43,188 nt of DNA from Bacillota bacterium (GCA_017417045.1 JAFPZZ010000010.1:1-43188), one strand, 5' to 3'. Counted from the first letter of the stretch, positions 15,788 through 24,177 are shown. The notes: generated by a model not told the origin, from the letters alone. Program-made: numbers and translations.

Positions 15788-16795
15788 CTATGCCTCCAGC
15801 AGGTGCACGTTGGCTTCTTCAAATACGAGGCAGCATTCATCGCCTACATTGTATATCTTCTTGTTCTTGGGGTTGTACTCCTGGAGCTTGACGAGATGCT
15901 CGCCCACCATGACGTGGTAGTTCTGGTAGGAGCCCATGAACGCGGAGAGCACCACCTTGCAGGGCAGGCCTCCCTCGTCGGCGAGGTATCCCGATTCGGG
16001 GCGCAGCACTATGGTCTTGCCGGGCTTTCCGATGTAATCGCCGGGCAGGAAGTTCGCCTCGCCTATGAAGTCCGCCACGAACTCGTTCTTCGGGTGGTAA
16101 TAGATCTCCTGAGGGGAGCCCATCTGCTCCACGACGCCCTTGCTCATGATGATTATATTGTCCGAAAGCGCCATGGCTTCGGACTGGTCGTGAGTTACGT
16201 AGATCGCGGTGATGCCGACCTCCTGCTGGATGCGGCGTATCTCGGTCCTCATCGTGACCCTGAGCTTGGCGTCGAGGTTTGAGAGAGGCTCGTCGAAGAG
16301 CAGAACCGAGGGCTCGATGACGAGCGCCCTGGCAAGGGCTACTCTCTGCTGCTGGCCTCCGGAGAGCTGGTTAGTCATGCGGCTCTCCATGCCCTCGAGC
16401 TCTACTAGGCCAAGCACGCGGCTGACCCTTTCCTTGATCTCGGCCTGCGGGACCTTCCTGAGCTTGAGGCCGTAGGCCACGTTGTCGAACACGTTGTAGT
16501 GGGGGAGCAGGGCGTAGGACTGGAACACCATGGCGGTGTCGCGCTTATCCGGAGTGAGCTCGTTTATGGGCTCGTCTCCGAGATAGATCTCTCCCTCGTC
16601 CGGGGATTCGAAGCCCGCGATCATTCTGAGCGTCGTGGTCTTGCCGCAGCCGGAGGGCCCGAGCAGGGTCACGAAGCTTCCCGGCTCTATGTCAAGGGAA
16701 GTGTCCTTGACGGCATAGAATTCCTTGTCTGTCTTGGGATCCTTGTAGATCTTGGATATGTGATCCAGGCGTACGCCTTTTTTGACCTTTTCCAT
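15788..16795 (-). CDS. ABC importer ATP-binding protein, ferric-iron type
   Basis: This is the cytoplasmic ATPase of the importer encoded just upstream, 335 residues. Walker [10 protein letters not shown] begins near residue 46, with Q-loop VFQSYALLPHYNV, signature [15 protein letters not shown] and Walker B LLFDEPLSNLDA; the H-loop is in YVTHDQSEA. A C-terminal TOBE-type regulatory domain of about 90 residues follows. Its ATG is 1 base past the permease stop codon, and its ribosome binding site AAAGGAGG lies within the permease 3' end, so the two are translationally coupled. It belongs to the FbpC/AfuC/PotA cluster; the context of a COG1840-type binding protein favours FbpC/AfuC. Confidence 0.9.
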   Translation of the reverse strand: MEKVKKGVRLDHISKIYKDPKTDKEFYAVKDTSLDIEPGSFVTLLGPSGCGKTTTLRMIAGFESPDEGEIYLGDEPINELTPDKRDTAMVFQSYALLPHYNVFDNVAYGLKLRKVPQAEIKERVSRVLGLVELEGMESRMTNQLSGGQQQRVALARALVIEPSVLLFDEPLSNLDAKLRVTMRTEIRRIQQEVGITAIYVTHDQSEAMALSDNIIIMSKGVVEQMGSPQEIYYHPKNEFVADFIGEANFLPGDYIGKPGKTIVLRPESGYLADEGGLPCKVVLSAFMGSYQNYHVMVGEHLVKLQEYNPKNKKIYNVGDECCLVFEEANVHLLEA

Positions 16796-16796
16796 T

Positions 16797-18509
16797 TTAG
16801 TCCTCCTTTAAGGCCTTGCTGGTACCGAAGTGCTTGATGAAGAGATTCATGAGCAGCACGGCCCCGTAGGTTATTAGAATCAGTATAGTTGCGAACGCGC
16901 AGGCCAGGCCGTAGGAGCCCTTTTCCGCGAATTCGTTGATCTGGACGGTGATCAGCAGGAACTGCGGGGTCACCAGCAGTATGATGGCGGAGATCGCCGT
17001 TATGCTCCTTACGAAGGAGGTGACGAGTCCGGAGAGGAAGGAATCCTTTATGAGCGGCAGGGTCACGGTCATGAAGACCTTGAAGCTGTTGGCGCCCATG
17101 TCGTAGGCGGATTCCTCTATAGACTTGTCTATCTGGCGCAGGGCGGAGATGCCAGAGCGCGTTCCGGTGGGCAGCGACCTCACGACGAACACTATGACCA
17201 GTATCGCCGCGGTGCCGTAGAGCTCTTCGAGGAAGCCCGTATGGAAGACGCCTCCGGCGAAGCCCCTGATGTATCCTACGCCGAGAACGGTTCCCGGGAC
17301 GGCCATCGCGAGCATGGATACGGCCTCGATGAAGCCCTTGCCCTTGAAGTTCCTCTTGACTACGAGGTAGGAGATGATCATAGACAGCAGTGCCGTGATA
17401 GGCGCGGATATGAACGACAGGACGAAGGAGTCCTTGAAGGCCTTGAAGCCCTTGTACCTGGTGAATACCAGCTGGTACCACTTGAAGGTGAAGGGGAAGA
17501 AGCTGTAGCCCCAGGTCGGGAAGAGCGAGCCTATGGGCACGCAGATGTACATCAGTATGACGAAGCTCGCGACGAGGCTGCAGAGTATGGTGAGCGGCAG
17601 GCGAACGCTTTTGTCCTCGATGAGCATCCTCGCTCTCGAGGCCTTGCCGGTGAGCGTAGCCGCCGTCTTCTTTTCGAGGTAGTATTTCTGGACGCCGAAC
17701 ATCATGAGGGTGATGCACAGCAGCACGACCGCCATCGCGGCAGCTCCGGGCTTGTCGTAGGCGCCGGTTATCTGCAGATATATGGTCGTGGCCAGGGTGT
17801 CGTAGGAGCCTCCGATGATCATCGGGTTCGCGAAGTCCGCTATGGACTCGATGAAGGTGACCAGGAAGGCGTTGCCTAGGCCGGGAAGTATCAGAGGCAG
17901 CGTGACGCTCGTGAAGACCTTGAAGCGGCTCGCGCCCATGTCTCTCGCAGCCTCCTCCAGCGAGGGATCGATGTTCCTCAGCAGGCCCTTGAGCATCATG
18001 TAGCATACGGGGAAGAAGGTCAGCGTCTGCACTATCACTATGCCCCAGTAGCCGTAGACGCTGTTGTCATAGATGTGCAGCAGATAGCGGGTGATGATGC
18101 CCGCCTTCCCGAAGAGCATTATCATCGAAAGGGAGAGCACGAAGGGCGGCGATACGACGGGCAGCATCGAAACCACCTTGAAGAGTCCGCCCGTAAGCTT
18201 TCCCATGCGGACGTACACCTCGACGTAGGCGAAGAGCAGTCCGATGAGGGTCGAGGCGATGCCGACGACGAAGCCTATCTTGAGCGTATTGCCTATGGCC
18301 TTCGTAAAGCTCGGCATATTGAATATGCGTTTGAAGATGGATAAACCGAAGCTCCCGTCCCCCACGAAGCTGTCTACGAGAAGTATCGCGAGAGGGTAGA
18401 GCACGAAGAGCGTCAGGAAGGTGATGAGCAAAACTATGGTCGTCACCATTATTGGGTCGGCCAAAAGTTTTTTGCGGTCCAGCGCCGCTCCTTGTTTTGA
18501 CTGAGCCAT
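16797..18509 (-). CDS. ABC importer fused permease, ferric-iron type
   Basis: This 570-residue permease consists of two fused six-helix halves, as in FbpB/AfuB. Each half has its own EAA loop: SLEEAARDMGASRFKVF in the first half and SIEESAYDMGANSFKVF in the second. The near-identity of the two loops shows the internal duplication. I chose ATG at 18509 (MAQSKQG) with AAAGGAG upstream; the longer in-frame start runs into the intergenic terminator. It forms the membrane channel and contacts the ATPase encoded next. A terminator-like hairpin (18592-18627) separates it from the binding-protein gene. Confidence 0.92.
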   Translation of the reverse strand: MAQSKQGAALDRKKLLADPIMVTTIVLLITFLTLFVLYPLAILLVDSFVGDGSFGLSIFKRIFNMPSFTKAIGNTLKIGFVVGIASTLIGLLFAYVEVYVRMGKLTGGLFKVVSMLPVVSPPFVLSLSMIMLFGKAGIITRYLLHIYDNSVYGYWGIVIVQTLTFFPVCYMMLKGLLRNIDPSLEEAARDMGASRFKVFTSVTLPLILPGLGNAFLVTFIESIADFANPMIIGGSYDTLATTIYLQITGAYDKPGAAAMAVVLLCITLMMFGVQKYYLEKKTAATLTGKASRARMLIEDKSVRLPLTILCSLVASFVILMYICVPIGSLFPTWGYSFFPFTFKWYQLVFTRYKGFKAFKDSFVLSFISAPITALLSMIISYLVVKRNFKGKGFIEAVSMLAMAVPGTVLGVGYIRGFAGGVFHTGFLEELYGTAAILVIVFVVRSLPTGTRSGISALRQIDKSIEESAYDMGANSFKVFMTVTLPLIKDSFLSGLVTSFVRSITAISAIILLVTPQFLLITVQINEFAEKGSYGLACAFATILILITYGAVLLMNLFIKHFGTSKALKED

Positions 18510-18591
18510 GAGGGCTCCTTTCCTGATACGTCCGCTTCCCGCGAGTGCAGAGTGAAAAGGGCCTCGGCGGGAAGGGCGTTCAAAGCAGCTT

Positions 18592-18627
18592 GTAAAAAAC
18601 GGGGCGGACGGCATTCGCCGCCGCCCC
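18592..18627 (-). terminator. Intra-operon attenuating terminator after the binding-protein gene
   Basis: On the minus strand, a GGGGCGGCGGC stem pairs with GCCGTCCGCCCC (one bulged base) and is followed by GTTTTTTAC. It lies 26 bases beyond the binding-protein stop and 80 bases before the permease start, and would give more binding protein than permease. Confidence 0.8.
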
Positions 18628-18653
18628 TTGAGATCAGACGCGTCAGTCTTTTA

Positions 18654-19796
18654 CTACTTGGTCTGGAACCTGGACTCGTCGCCGGTGTTGGCGCCGGAGT
18701 TCGCGAGGGCGGTCATGACCTCTTCGATGTAGGTCTTGATGTTCGCGGTCGCGTCGTCGAAGTCGTAGTCGATAACGTTGTTCGGATCGAGGCCGAAGTC
18801 ATACGCAGCCTGGGGCTGGGTGGCGTTGTCGAGAACGAGGAACTGATAGGAACCGTTGTCCTGAGCGAGGTTCACGCAGTCCGGGGACAGAGCGTACTCG
18901 ATCCAGAGCTTAGCCGCGTTCGGGTGGACGGCGCCCTTGAAGATGGCGGTGGCGCCGATCTCGCAGGTGGTGCCGCTGGACGGGATGATCAGGGAGATGT
19001 TCTTGTAGCCGTTGTCGAGGATCTGGGTGATGCCGTCATGCAGGAAGCCGATCCCGATGACGCACTCGCCGGTGCCTACGTTCTTGGACGGGCCGGAGCC
19101 GGACTTGGTGTAGACTTCGATGTTCTTGTCGAGGTCGACGAGGTACTGGATGCCTTCGTCATGACCGTACTTCTGGATTACGGTGTTGATGACGAGCTTG
19201 GCGGTGCCGGCGGTGTTGTAGTTGGAGAGCCAGATGAGTCCCTGATACTCGGGCTTGAGCAGATCGGGGAAGTCCTGCGGAGCTTCGAGTCCGAGCCTGC
19301 TCAGCTCATCGGTGTTGACCATGAATCCGAGGATGCCGGTGTAGATGCCGAACCACATGTTGTCCTTGTGCTTGAAGGAGTCCTTGGTGATGTGGGAGGC
19401 GTGTACGGCGTCGTAGGCGTCGAGCCAGCCTTCAGCAGCGAGTACGTTGTACGGATCGGTGGTGCCGCCGAAGAATACGTCGGCGGAGGGCTTGCCCTTC
19501 TCCTCTTCGATCTTGGCCTGGACCTCGCCGGTGGAGAGTCTCTGATAGGAGACCTTGATGCCGAAGAGCTCCTCGAAGTGAGCGCAGGCGGCGGAGAGGT
19601 ATTCTTCCTCGCAGGAGCCGTATACTACCAGCTCGCCCTCGGCCTGAGCGGCCTCGATGAGATCCTCAAGGCCTTCAAAGCCAGCGGGGGCGACGACCTT
19701 GGTCTCTTCTTCTTTCTTTTCTTCCTTCTTTTCGCCGCAGGCCGCAAGGCAGAATACCATGGCCAGAGCGAGAAGGATCGCAAGTGCTTTCTTCAT
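18654..19796 (-). CDS. Lipoprotein substrate-binding protein, ferric-iron type (AfuA/FbpA-like)
   Basis: This 380-residue extracytoplasmic lipoprotein has a signal peptide MKKALAILLALAMVFCLAAC; Cys20 is the lipidated residue. A charged KKEEKKEEE linker and then a periplasmic-binding-protein type II fold follow: GELVVYGS, VFFGGTTDPY and GYKNISLIIPSSGTTCEIGA. The COG1840 family binds Fe3+, but relatives bind hexose phosphates or other ligands, so iron is an inference. ATG at 19796 is preferred because the signal peptide starts there and GGAGGAATC precedes it. It is the first gene of the operon, with a good promoter and a tandem repeat array upstream. Confidence 0.9.
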   Translation of the reverse strand: MKKALAILLALAMVFCLAACGEKKEEKKEEETKVVAPAGFEGLEDLIEAAQAEGELVVYGSCEEEYLSAACAHFEELFGIKVSYQRLSTGEVQAKIEEEKGKPSADVFFGGTTDPYNVLAAEGWLDAYDAVHASHITKDSFKHKDNMWFGIYTGILGFMVNTDELSRLGLEAPQDFPDLLKPEYQGLIWLSNYNTAGTAKLVINTVIQKYGHDEGIQYLVDLDKNIEVYTKSGSGPSKNVGTGECVIGIGFLHDGITQILDNGYKNISLIIPSSGTTCEIGATAIFKGAVHPNAAKLWIEYALSPDCVNLAQDNGSYQFLVLDNATQPQAAYDFGLDPNNVIDYDFDDATANIKTYIEEVMTALANSGANTGDESRFQTK

Positions 19797-19862
19797 AAAA
19801 TGATTCCTCCTAAAACTTAAGGGCCGGCCGCCTTCGTGCGGCACTCGTACCCTCAATTGATA

Positions 19863-19891
19863 ATTTTACAATCGGATAATGAGATAGTCAA
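19863..19891 (-). promoter_or_regulatory. Promoter of the iron-type ABC operon
   Basis: On the minus strand, TTGACT (19886-19891) and TAAAAT (19863-19868) are separated by 17 bases, about 67 bases before the start codon. No clear Fur box is recognised beside it. Confidence 0.75.
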
Positions 19892-19984
19892 GTATATTGA
19901 AACGATATGGGAACGGGCGTCAAGTCTCTGGACCGGGGACTGCGGGGCGATATGTGCGCATATTGAGGACAGGTGTAGATGGCT

Positions 19985-20084
19985 GCGATATTGCGGAATA
20001 TAAAGCGGTATTGCGGGATATAAAGCGATATGGCGCGATATAAGGCGATATGACAAGGTCTAAGCCGATATGGCGCATTATAAA
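19985..20084. repeat. Five-unit 20-bp tandem repeat
   Basis: Units start at 19985, 20005, 20025, 20045 and 20065, each 20 bp. The consensus is about GCGATATGGCGCGATATAAA. Units 1 and 2 differ at two positions, units 1 and 3 at four, and unit 4 is the most diverged. It lies about 95-200 bases upstream of the -35 box of the iron-type operon and just beyond the terminator of the monooxygenase gene. A related half unit may be at about 19949. It fills most of the 345-base gap 19797-20141; no gene is seen. Confidence 0.85.
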
Positions 20085-20111
20085 AAAGGGCCGCGCGTAA
20101 ATGCGCGGCCC
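20082..20111 (-). terminator. Terminator of the ABM-domain gene
   Basis: On the minus strand, GGGCCGCGC, loop ATTTAC and GCGCGGCCC are followed by TTTTTTATA. The T tract overlaps the end of the last 20-bp repeat unit. Confidence 0.9.
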
Positions 20112-20141
20112 GACTTTCCTCCTGTCGTTTATTAAAGGCTT

Positions 20142-20429
20142 TTACACCTCGTACTTTTCGACCGAGAGCTTCAGCTCGTTTTCCTTTATGAGAGCCAGCA
20201 GGGATGCCATCATCTCCGTCCCGTGGTGGCGGTCTAGAGCCTCCTCGCTCTCCCATTTTTCGGCGAGCAGCATCTCATCCTCGTGTTCAGGAGAGAAGAA
20301 AAAGTCGAAATAGAAGCAGCCTTCCTCGGCTCTGACCTTGTCCAGGTCGCCGCTCTCCTTGAGGGCCTTGAAGGTATCCTTCAGCGCCTCGGCGCTGCCT
20401 TTGAATCTGATGATCTCGATGACGTTCAT
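20142..20429 (-). CDS. Antibiotic biosynthesis monooxygenase (ABM/YgiN-like) domain protein
   Basis: This 95-residue dimeric alpha-beta barrel (ABM fold) protein has an N-terminal strand (NVIEIIRFKG), a KALKESGD helix, the central CFYFDFFFSPEHEDEMLLAEKW strands (family-like) and the ESEEALDRHHGTE helix that includes the usual H-H. Members include quinol monooxygenases and heme-degrading enzymes; many have no known activity. The frameshift-free single domain and length match YgiN-type proteins. It is expressed alone from a start at 20429 with AAAGGA upstream, and ends in a strong terminator. Confidence 0.85.
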   Translation of the reverse strand: MNVIEIIRFKGSAEALKDTFKALKESGDLDKVRAEEGCFYFDFFFSPEHEDEMLLAEKWESEEALDRHHGTEMMASLLALIKENELKLSVEKYEV

Positions 20430-20555
20430 TTTTCACTGTCCTTTCGTTATACTGCGCAGGCAAGAGCTCCGGTTCCGGGAGCTCGGTCCGGTCAGATCGC
20501 CCGGATCCGGCCCGGCGGCCTCCGTATTTCCGTGAGACTTGGCCTGCTTTCAATA

Positions 20556-20610
20556 TTGCGTCATATGATTTTAGAGCTATAATAGAGAAAAAGTATGTTG
20601 AAATTTCAAC
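20556..20610 (+). promoter_or_regulatory. crp/fnr-type promoter with palindromic operator
   Basis: TTGCGT (20556-20561), a 16-base spacer and TATAAT (20578-20583) form a promoter. GTTGAAATTTCAAC (20597-20610) is a perfect 14-bp palindrome immediately downstream of the expected transcription start and 9 bases before the ATG, a position that suits autorepression. Confidence 0.7.
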
Positions 20611-20619
20611 AGGGTCATC

Positions 20620-21297
20620 ATGGAACAGCTTTTGCTTAAGAAAATAACGGAGTGCGGGCTCTTCGCGGAGCTTGCGCCGGAGAGTATAGATCAGCTGCTA
20701 GAGAGCTGGGGCTGCAGCGCGCAGTATTACCGCGCCGGGGAAGCCGTGCTCTCGGAAGGCGAAAAGGCCGGCCGCTTCGGCCTGGTGCTAAGCGGCTCTG
20801 TGAACGTAGAAAAACACGACATCTACGGAAACTGCGGGATATTCGCGACCCTCGGGGAGGGGGAGCTCTTCGCCGAGGCCTTCGCGTTCTCGGGCGTCCC
20901 TCTCATGAGCGTGACGGTCAAGGCCGCGGAGGACTGCGCCGTGCTCATGATGAACGGAAGCGACGTGCTGAGCGAGCCCGAGCTGGCCGCTTCCATGGTA
21001 AAGCTCATAGCAAAAAAGACCTTCCGCTTCGATCAGCGCATAGAGGTGATATCCCAGCGCAGGACGAGGGACAAGCTTCTTACCTATCTGCAGCAGCAGG
21101 CGGACATGAGCGGCAGCGACAGCTTCGTCATCCCCTACGACAGGCAGGGCCTTGCGGATTACCTCGGAGTCGAGAGGAGCGGGCTGTCAGTCGAGCTGAA
21201 CAGGCTCGTAAGAGAAGGCCTCATCACGGCCGAAGGGCCCAGCTTCACCATATGCCGGGAAAAGACGGCGCTCGTCAAAGGAGGAAAGGGCCTATGA
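20620..21297 (+). CDS. Crp/Fnr family transcriptional regulator
   Basis: This 225-residue regulator has an N-terminal cyclic-nucleotide-binding-type beta roll (VLSEGEKAGRFGLVLSGSVNVEKHD) and a central dimer helix. Its C-terminal winged helix-turn-helix is YDRQGLADYLGVERSGLSVELNRLVREGLI (about residues 168-198, partly shown). The N-terminal FNR-type cysteine cluster is absent, and cAMP-phosphate ligands are not evident, so the signal is unknown. The ribosome binding site is weak (AGGG). Its own promoter carries a 14-bp palindrome that may be its operator. The stop overlaps the traX-like start (ATGA), so it is translationally coupled to that gene. Confidence 0.9.
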   Translation: MEQLLLKKITECGLFAELAPESIDQLLESWGCSAQYYRAGEAVLSEGEKAGRFGLVLSGSVNVEKHDIYGNCGIFATLGEGELFAEAFAFSGVPLMSVTVKAAEDCAVLMMNGSDVLSEPELAASMVKLIAKKTFRFDQRIEVISQRRTRDKLLTYLQQQADMSGSDSFVIPYDRQGLADYLGVERSGLSVELNRLVREGLITAEGPSFTICREKTALVKGGKGL

Positions 21298-22055
21298 GAG
21301 CATTTCCGCTTAAGATAATCGCCATGCTGACCATGACGATAGACCATACCGGGGCCGTGTTTTTCGCCTACCAGAATATCTGGCGCATCATCGGCAGGAT
21401 AGCGATGCCCCTGTACAGCCTTATGATGGCGGACGCCTGCCGCCACGTTGCGAGAAAAGAGGGCGGGCTGAGGCGCTACGTCATCTTCCTCGGCACGGTC
21501 GCCCTGGCCTCCGAGCTCTTCTACGACTACGCGCTCGAGGGCGCCGCCGTCTCGCTCGACTCGCAGAACCAGGTGCTGCAGTTCTTCACCTTCGCCCTGG
21601 CGTTCGCGCTGTGCAGGAAGCTGCCGTCCGGGCCGCCGCGCGCGGCGGTATGGATAGCGGTCATAGTCCTCAACAACGTGACCCGCATGGGCTATTACGG
21701 AGCGGGGATAGTGCTGCCGCTGATGTTCTGCGCGTATCTGGACAGGTACAAGGAGCACGGCCTCGGCTGGAGGCTGTGCATGAACACCCTGATAATGTTC
21801 GCCTTTATCTGCGTACAGTTCGCCGAGATCGCGCTCAGGTACCGCGGAGCGGATCACATCGTGCGCGAGATCATCTTCAGGCTGGCCGCTGACAAGATCA
21901 ACAGGGGAGTCTTCCTGGCCGTGCCCCTGCTCTCGCTCTACAACGGGAAGTACGGCTATCCGCCGGACTGGTTCAAGACGCTTTACAAATACTACTATAC
22001 GCTGCACCTCGCCGTGTTGAGCCTGCTGCTGCTCATGTCGGGACGCGGGGCGTGA
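21294..22055 (+). CDS. TraX family membrane protein
   Basis: This 253-residue polytopic protein has about eight hydrophobic segments. It opens with FPLKIIAMLTMTIDHTGAVFF and continues IWRIIGRIAMPLYSLMMADA, the characteristic TraX start with the conserved D-H pair. The E. coli F-plasmid TraX acetylates pilin; chromosomal homologues in Firmicutes are common and of unknown role, perhaps membrane acyl transfer. It does not by itself indicate a conjugative element, and no tra genes are near. GGAGGAAAGGG within the crp gene end is its ribosome binding site. Two direct TGACGCATATT copies (22053-22074) overlap its stop. Confidence 0.87.
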   Translation: MRAFPLKIIAMLTMTIDHTGAVFFAYQNIWRIIGRIAMPLYSLMMADACRHVARKEGGLRRYVIFLGTVALASELFYDYALEGAAVSLDSQNQVLQFFTFALAFALCRKLPSGPPRAAVWIAVIVLNNVTRMGYYGAGIVLPLMFCAYLDRYKEHGLGWRLCMNTLIMFAFICVQFAEIALRYRGADHIVREIIFRLAADKINRGVFLAVPLLSLYNGKYGYPPDWFKTLYKYYYTLHLAVLSLLLLMSGRGA

Positions 22056-22085
22056 CGCATATTTGACGCATATTTAGGAGGCCGC

Positions 22086-22652
22086 ATGAAGGCAAAGCTA
22101 AAGAAAAGCGAGTTCGAGGAGATCTACAGGCTCTTGGGCAGCGTCTCGCCTCTGGACTACGACTGCGGGACGCTCTGCGGAGCAGCCTGCTGCACCAAGG
22201 GCGACGACCCGGAGATGGGCATATATCTGCTGCCCGGGGAGGAGAAGCTCTTCGAAAGGGACGAGGACTGGTTCGTCTGGAGCACGGAGAGGGCCGAGGA
22301 CTACGACTTCCCGGATTCCTGGAAGGGCGCCGTGCACTTCATACGCTGCAAGACCCCGCCGGTATGTCCCAGGGAAAAGCGTCCCATACAGTGCAGGAGC
22401 TTCCCTCTGCTGCCGCATATAAGCGAAGACGGCGAGCTCAGCCTGGTCTACAACGACTTCGAGCCCCCCTACAGCTGCCCTCTGATAGAGGAGGAGCTTC
22501 CGCTCAACGACGACTTCTACGAGGCAACGCTCGAGGCTTGGCGCAGGCTCATCAGCGATCCGCTCATTTACGACCTCGTGCGAATGGATTCAAAAAACCG
22601 CGAGGATTCCGTAAAGGAGCTCGCGGAGCTGCTCGGTGAGGATATCGGCTGA
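22086..22652 (+). CDS. YkgJ-like cysteine-cluster protein
   Basis: This 188-residue protein has cysteines at 27, 31, 35 and 36 (DCGTLCGAACC), and later CKTPPVC and RPIQCRSFPLLP. The C-x-x-x-C-x-x-x-C-C start and the RPxxCRxFP motif are the signature of the YkgJ/UPF0153 group, which probably binds zinc or an iron-sulfur cluster; the function is unknown. AGGAGG six bases upstream supports the start. It follows the traX-like gene by 30 bases and is likely the last gene of the crp operon. It converges on the symporter gene; I see no clear terminator between them. Confidence 0.8.
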   Translation: MKAKLKKSEFEEIYRLLGSVSPLDYDCGTLCGAACCTKGDDPEMGIYLLPGEEKLFERDEDWFVWSTERAEDYDFPDSWKGAVHFIRCKTPPVCPREKRPIQCRSFPLLPHISEDGELSLVYNDFEPPYSCPLIEEELPLNDDFYEATLEAWRRLISDPLIYDLVRMDSKNREDSVKELAELLGEDIG

Positions 22653-22758
22653 AGCCGGGGACGCTTTGGACGACTCCCGCAGACGGGGCGACGCGGATTT
22701 AGAAGGTTTTTTCCTATGACCCGGCGCTTTTCCTCTGTCTATCTGTTTTGCGGAGGTC

Positions 22759-24177
22759 TCAGCGGGCCTTGCCCTTCATATATCCAGCCGCCATTATCAC
22801 AAGGCCTGCCCCGATGCCGAAGAATACGGAATCGCAGGGCAGTTTTAATATGCCGTACATGTTCACGAGGCCGAGCGCGAGCGCGAGCAGGGAACCTATC
22901 AGTATCGAGAGCTCGGCGAAACGCGGCGCGACCTTCCCCTTCGCCCAGAGAGCGAAGCAGAGGGGGGCGAAGACCGTGCAGCCCCTTAGGCACATGCTGA
23001 GGAAGCCGAACGAGAGTATGGTGTCCCCTATCGGGGTGCATGAGAGCAGGGCGGCGAGGGCTATGACGGCCGCGATGCATATGGTCACGATCCTCTCGGA
23101 GGAGGCTGCGGACGCTTTCCCCGCGGCCCTGGAGGGCCTCTTTTCTATTATCTCCCTGTCTATGACCGTGGCAATGCCGAGGGCGAGGCCTGAGCCCGTA
23201 CCCACCGCAGTGATGAACAGCGCTCCGAGTATTATGCCCGCAAAGAGAGGCGATATGCCGGAATAGTCGAGGACGAAGCTGGTAAGGGCCGTCCTTGTCA
23301 CGAAGCCGGCAGGATCGGGGACGGTCATGCGCATGTGGAGCCCGACTATTATCCCGAGCATGCCGAGTATGGGCATGAGCACGGCGCAGATCATGGCGCT
23401 GATCTTGGCGTCGCGGTCGCTTCTCGCGCCGAGCATTGCCTGGGTGTAGGTCTGAGTCGTGATGACGCCGAGAACGAGGCTTATGCCGGCCCCGAGATCT
23501 GTGCCGAGGCCCCTGCAGAAGGGGCTGAAGAGGTTCCTTCCGGTCTCCGCGCAGAGGGCGCTCACACCGCCGAGGAAGCTCTGAAGGCCTCCGGAGTGCT
23601 GGATCGCGATATATCCGCAGAGCAGCATGGAGACGTAGATCAGCACGGACTTGAGTATGCCTACGATGCCGGCGCCCTTGGTGCCGCCGAAGATGACGTA
23701 GACTATCATGAAGACCGCGCCTATGATTATAGCCCGGGAGCTGCCTATCGCGGGCGCTATCACCAGCACTACGGCAGAGCAGGACAGGAGCTGCGAGAGT
23801 ATATTGATGAACATGCCGGCCGAATTGAGCACAGTCGCCAGCGTCCCCGCGCGGCTTCCGTACTCGGCGGAGATGACTCCGACCAGGGTGGAGCTTCCGC
23901 TCCTTTTGATCGGGCTGAAGAAAGCGAGGGCCAGGACCACGCAGGCTATGGCGCAGCCGAAGGTGAACCAGCAGGCGCTCATTCCGTAGGTGAAGGCGAG
24001 CTGGGCCGTGCCGACCGTGGAGGATCCCCCGACTATGGTGCCCATTAGAAGGCCTGTGACTACGGCCCTGGAGAGGCCCGCGCTCCCTCTGGACTTTCTG
24101 TTTATTCCGGTATATATCGAGAGCCCGACCAGGCTGACGAGGGATATCGCTATTCCGATGTAAGTCGCGCTGCGCAT
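22759..24177 (-). CDS. Sodium:solute symporter (SSS family)
   Basis: This 472-residue polytopic membrane protein has about 12-13 helices. The N-terminal half contains a family-like GLLMGTIVGGSSTVGTAQLAFTYG segment (TM2, the sodium and substrate region), LVGVISAEYGSRAGT and YVIFGGTKGAGIVG, followed by the repeated LeuT-fold inverted units. Proteins of this type import sugars, amino acids, nucleobases or carboxylates with Na+; the substrate cannot be assigned. The 5' leader has a CCGGGAGC/GCTCCCGG hairpin (24205-24233) about 30 bases before the start. Its promoter overlaps, back to back, that of the operon at 24371. Confidence 0.88.
   Translation of the reverse strand: MRSATYIGIAISLVSLVGLSIYTGINRKSRGSAGLSRAVVTGLLMGTIVGGSSTVGTAQLAFTYGMSACWFTFGCAIACVVLALAFFSPIKRSGSSTLVGVISAEYGSRAGTLATVLNSAGMFINILSQLLSCSAVVLVIAPAIGSSRAIIIGAVFMIVYVIFGGTKGAGIVGILKSVLIYVSMLLCGYIAIQHSGGLQSFLGGVSALCAETGRNLFSPFCRGLGTDLGAGISLVLGVITTQTYTQAMLGARSDRDAKISAMICAVLMPILGMLGIIVGLHMRMTVPDPAGFVTRTALTSFVLDYSGISPLFAGIILGALFITAVGTGSGLALGIATVIDREIIEKRPSRAAGKASAASSERIVTICIAAVIALAALLSCTPIGDTILSFGFLSMCLRGCTVFAPLCFALWAKGKVAPRFAELSILIGSLLALALGLVNMYGILKLPCDSVFFGIGAGLVIMAAGYMKGKAR

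Noticed and set aside
19853..20256. Minus-strand frames with repeated YR-rich peptides over the 20-bp repeat array
   Set aside because: The peptide periodicity reflects the DNA repeat; there is no RBS, and a terminator and promoter occupy the same region.
21294..22055. TraX as evidence of a conjugative element
   Set aside because: No relaxase, coupling protein or other tra genes nearby. Chromosomal TraX homologues are common in Clostridia.
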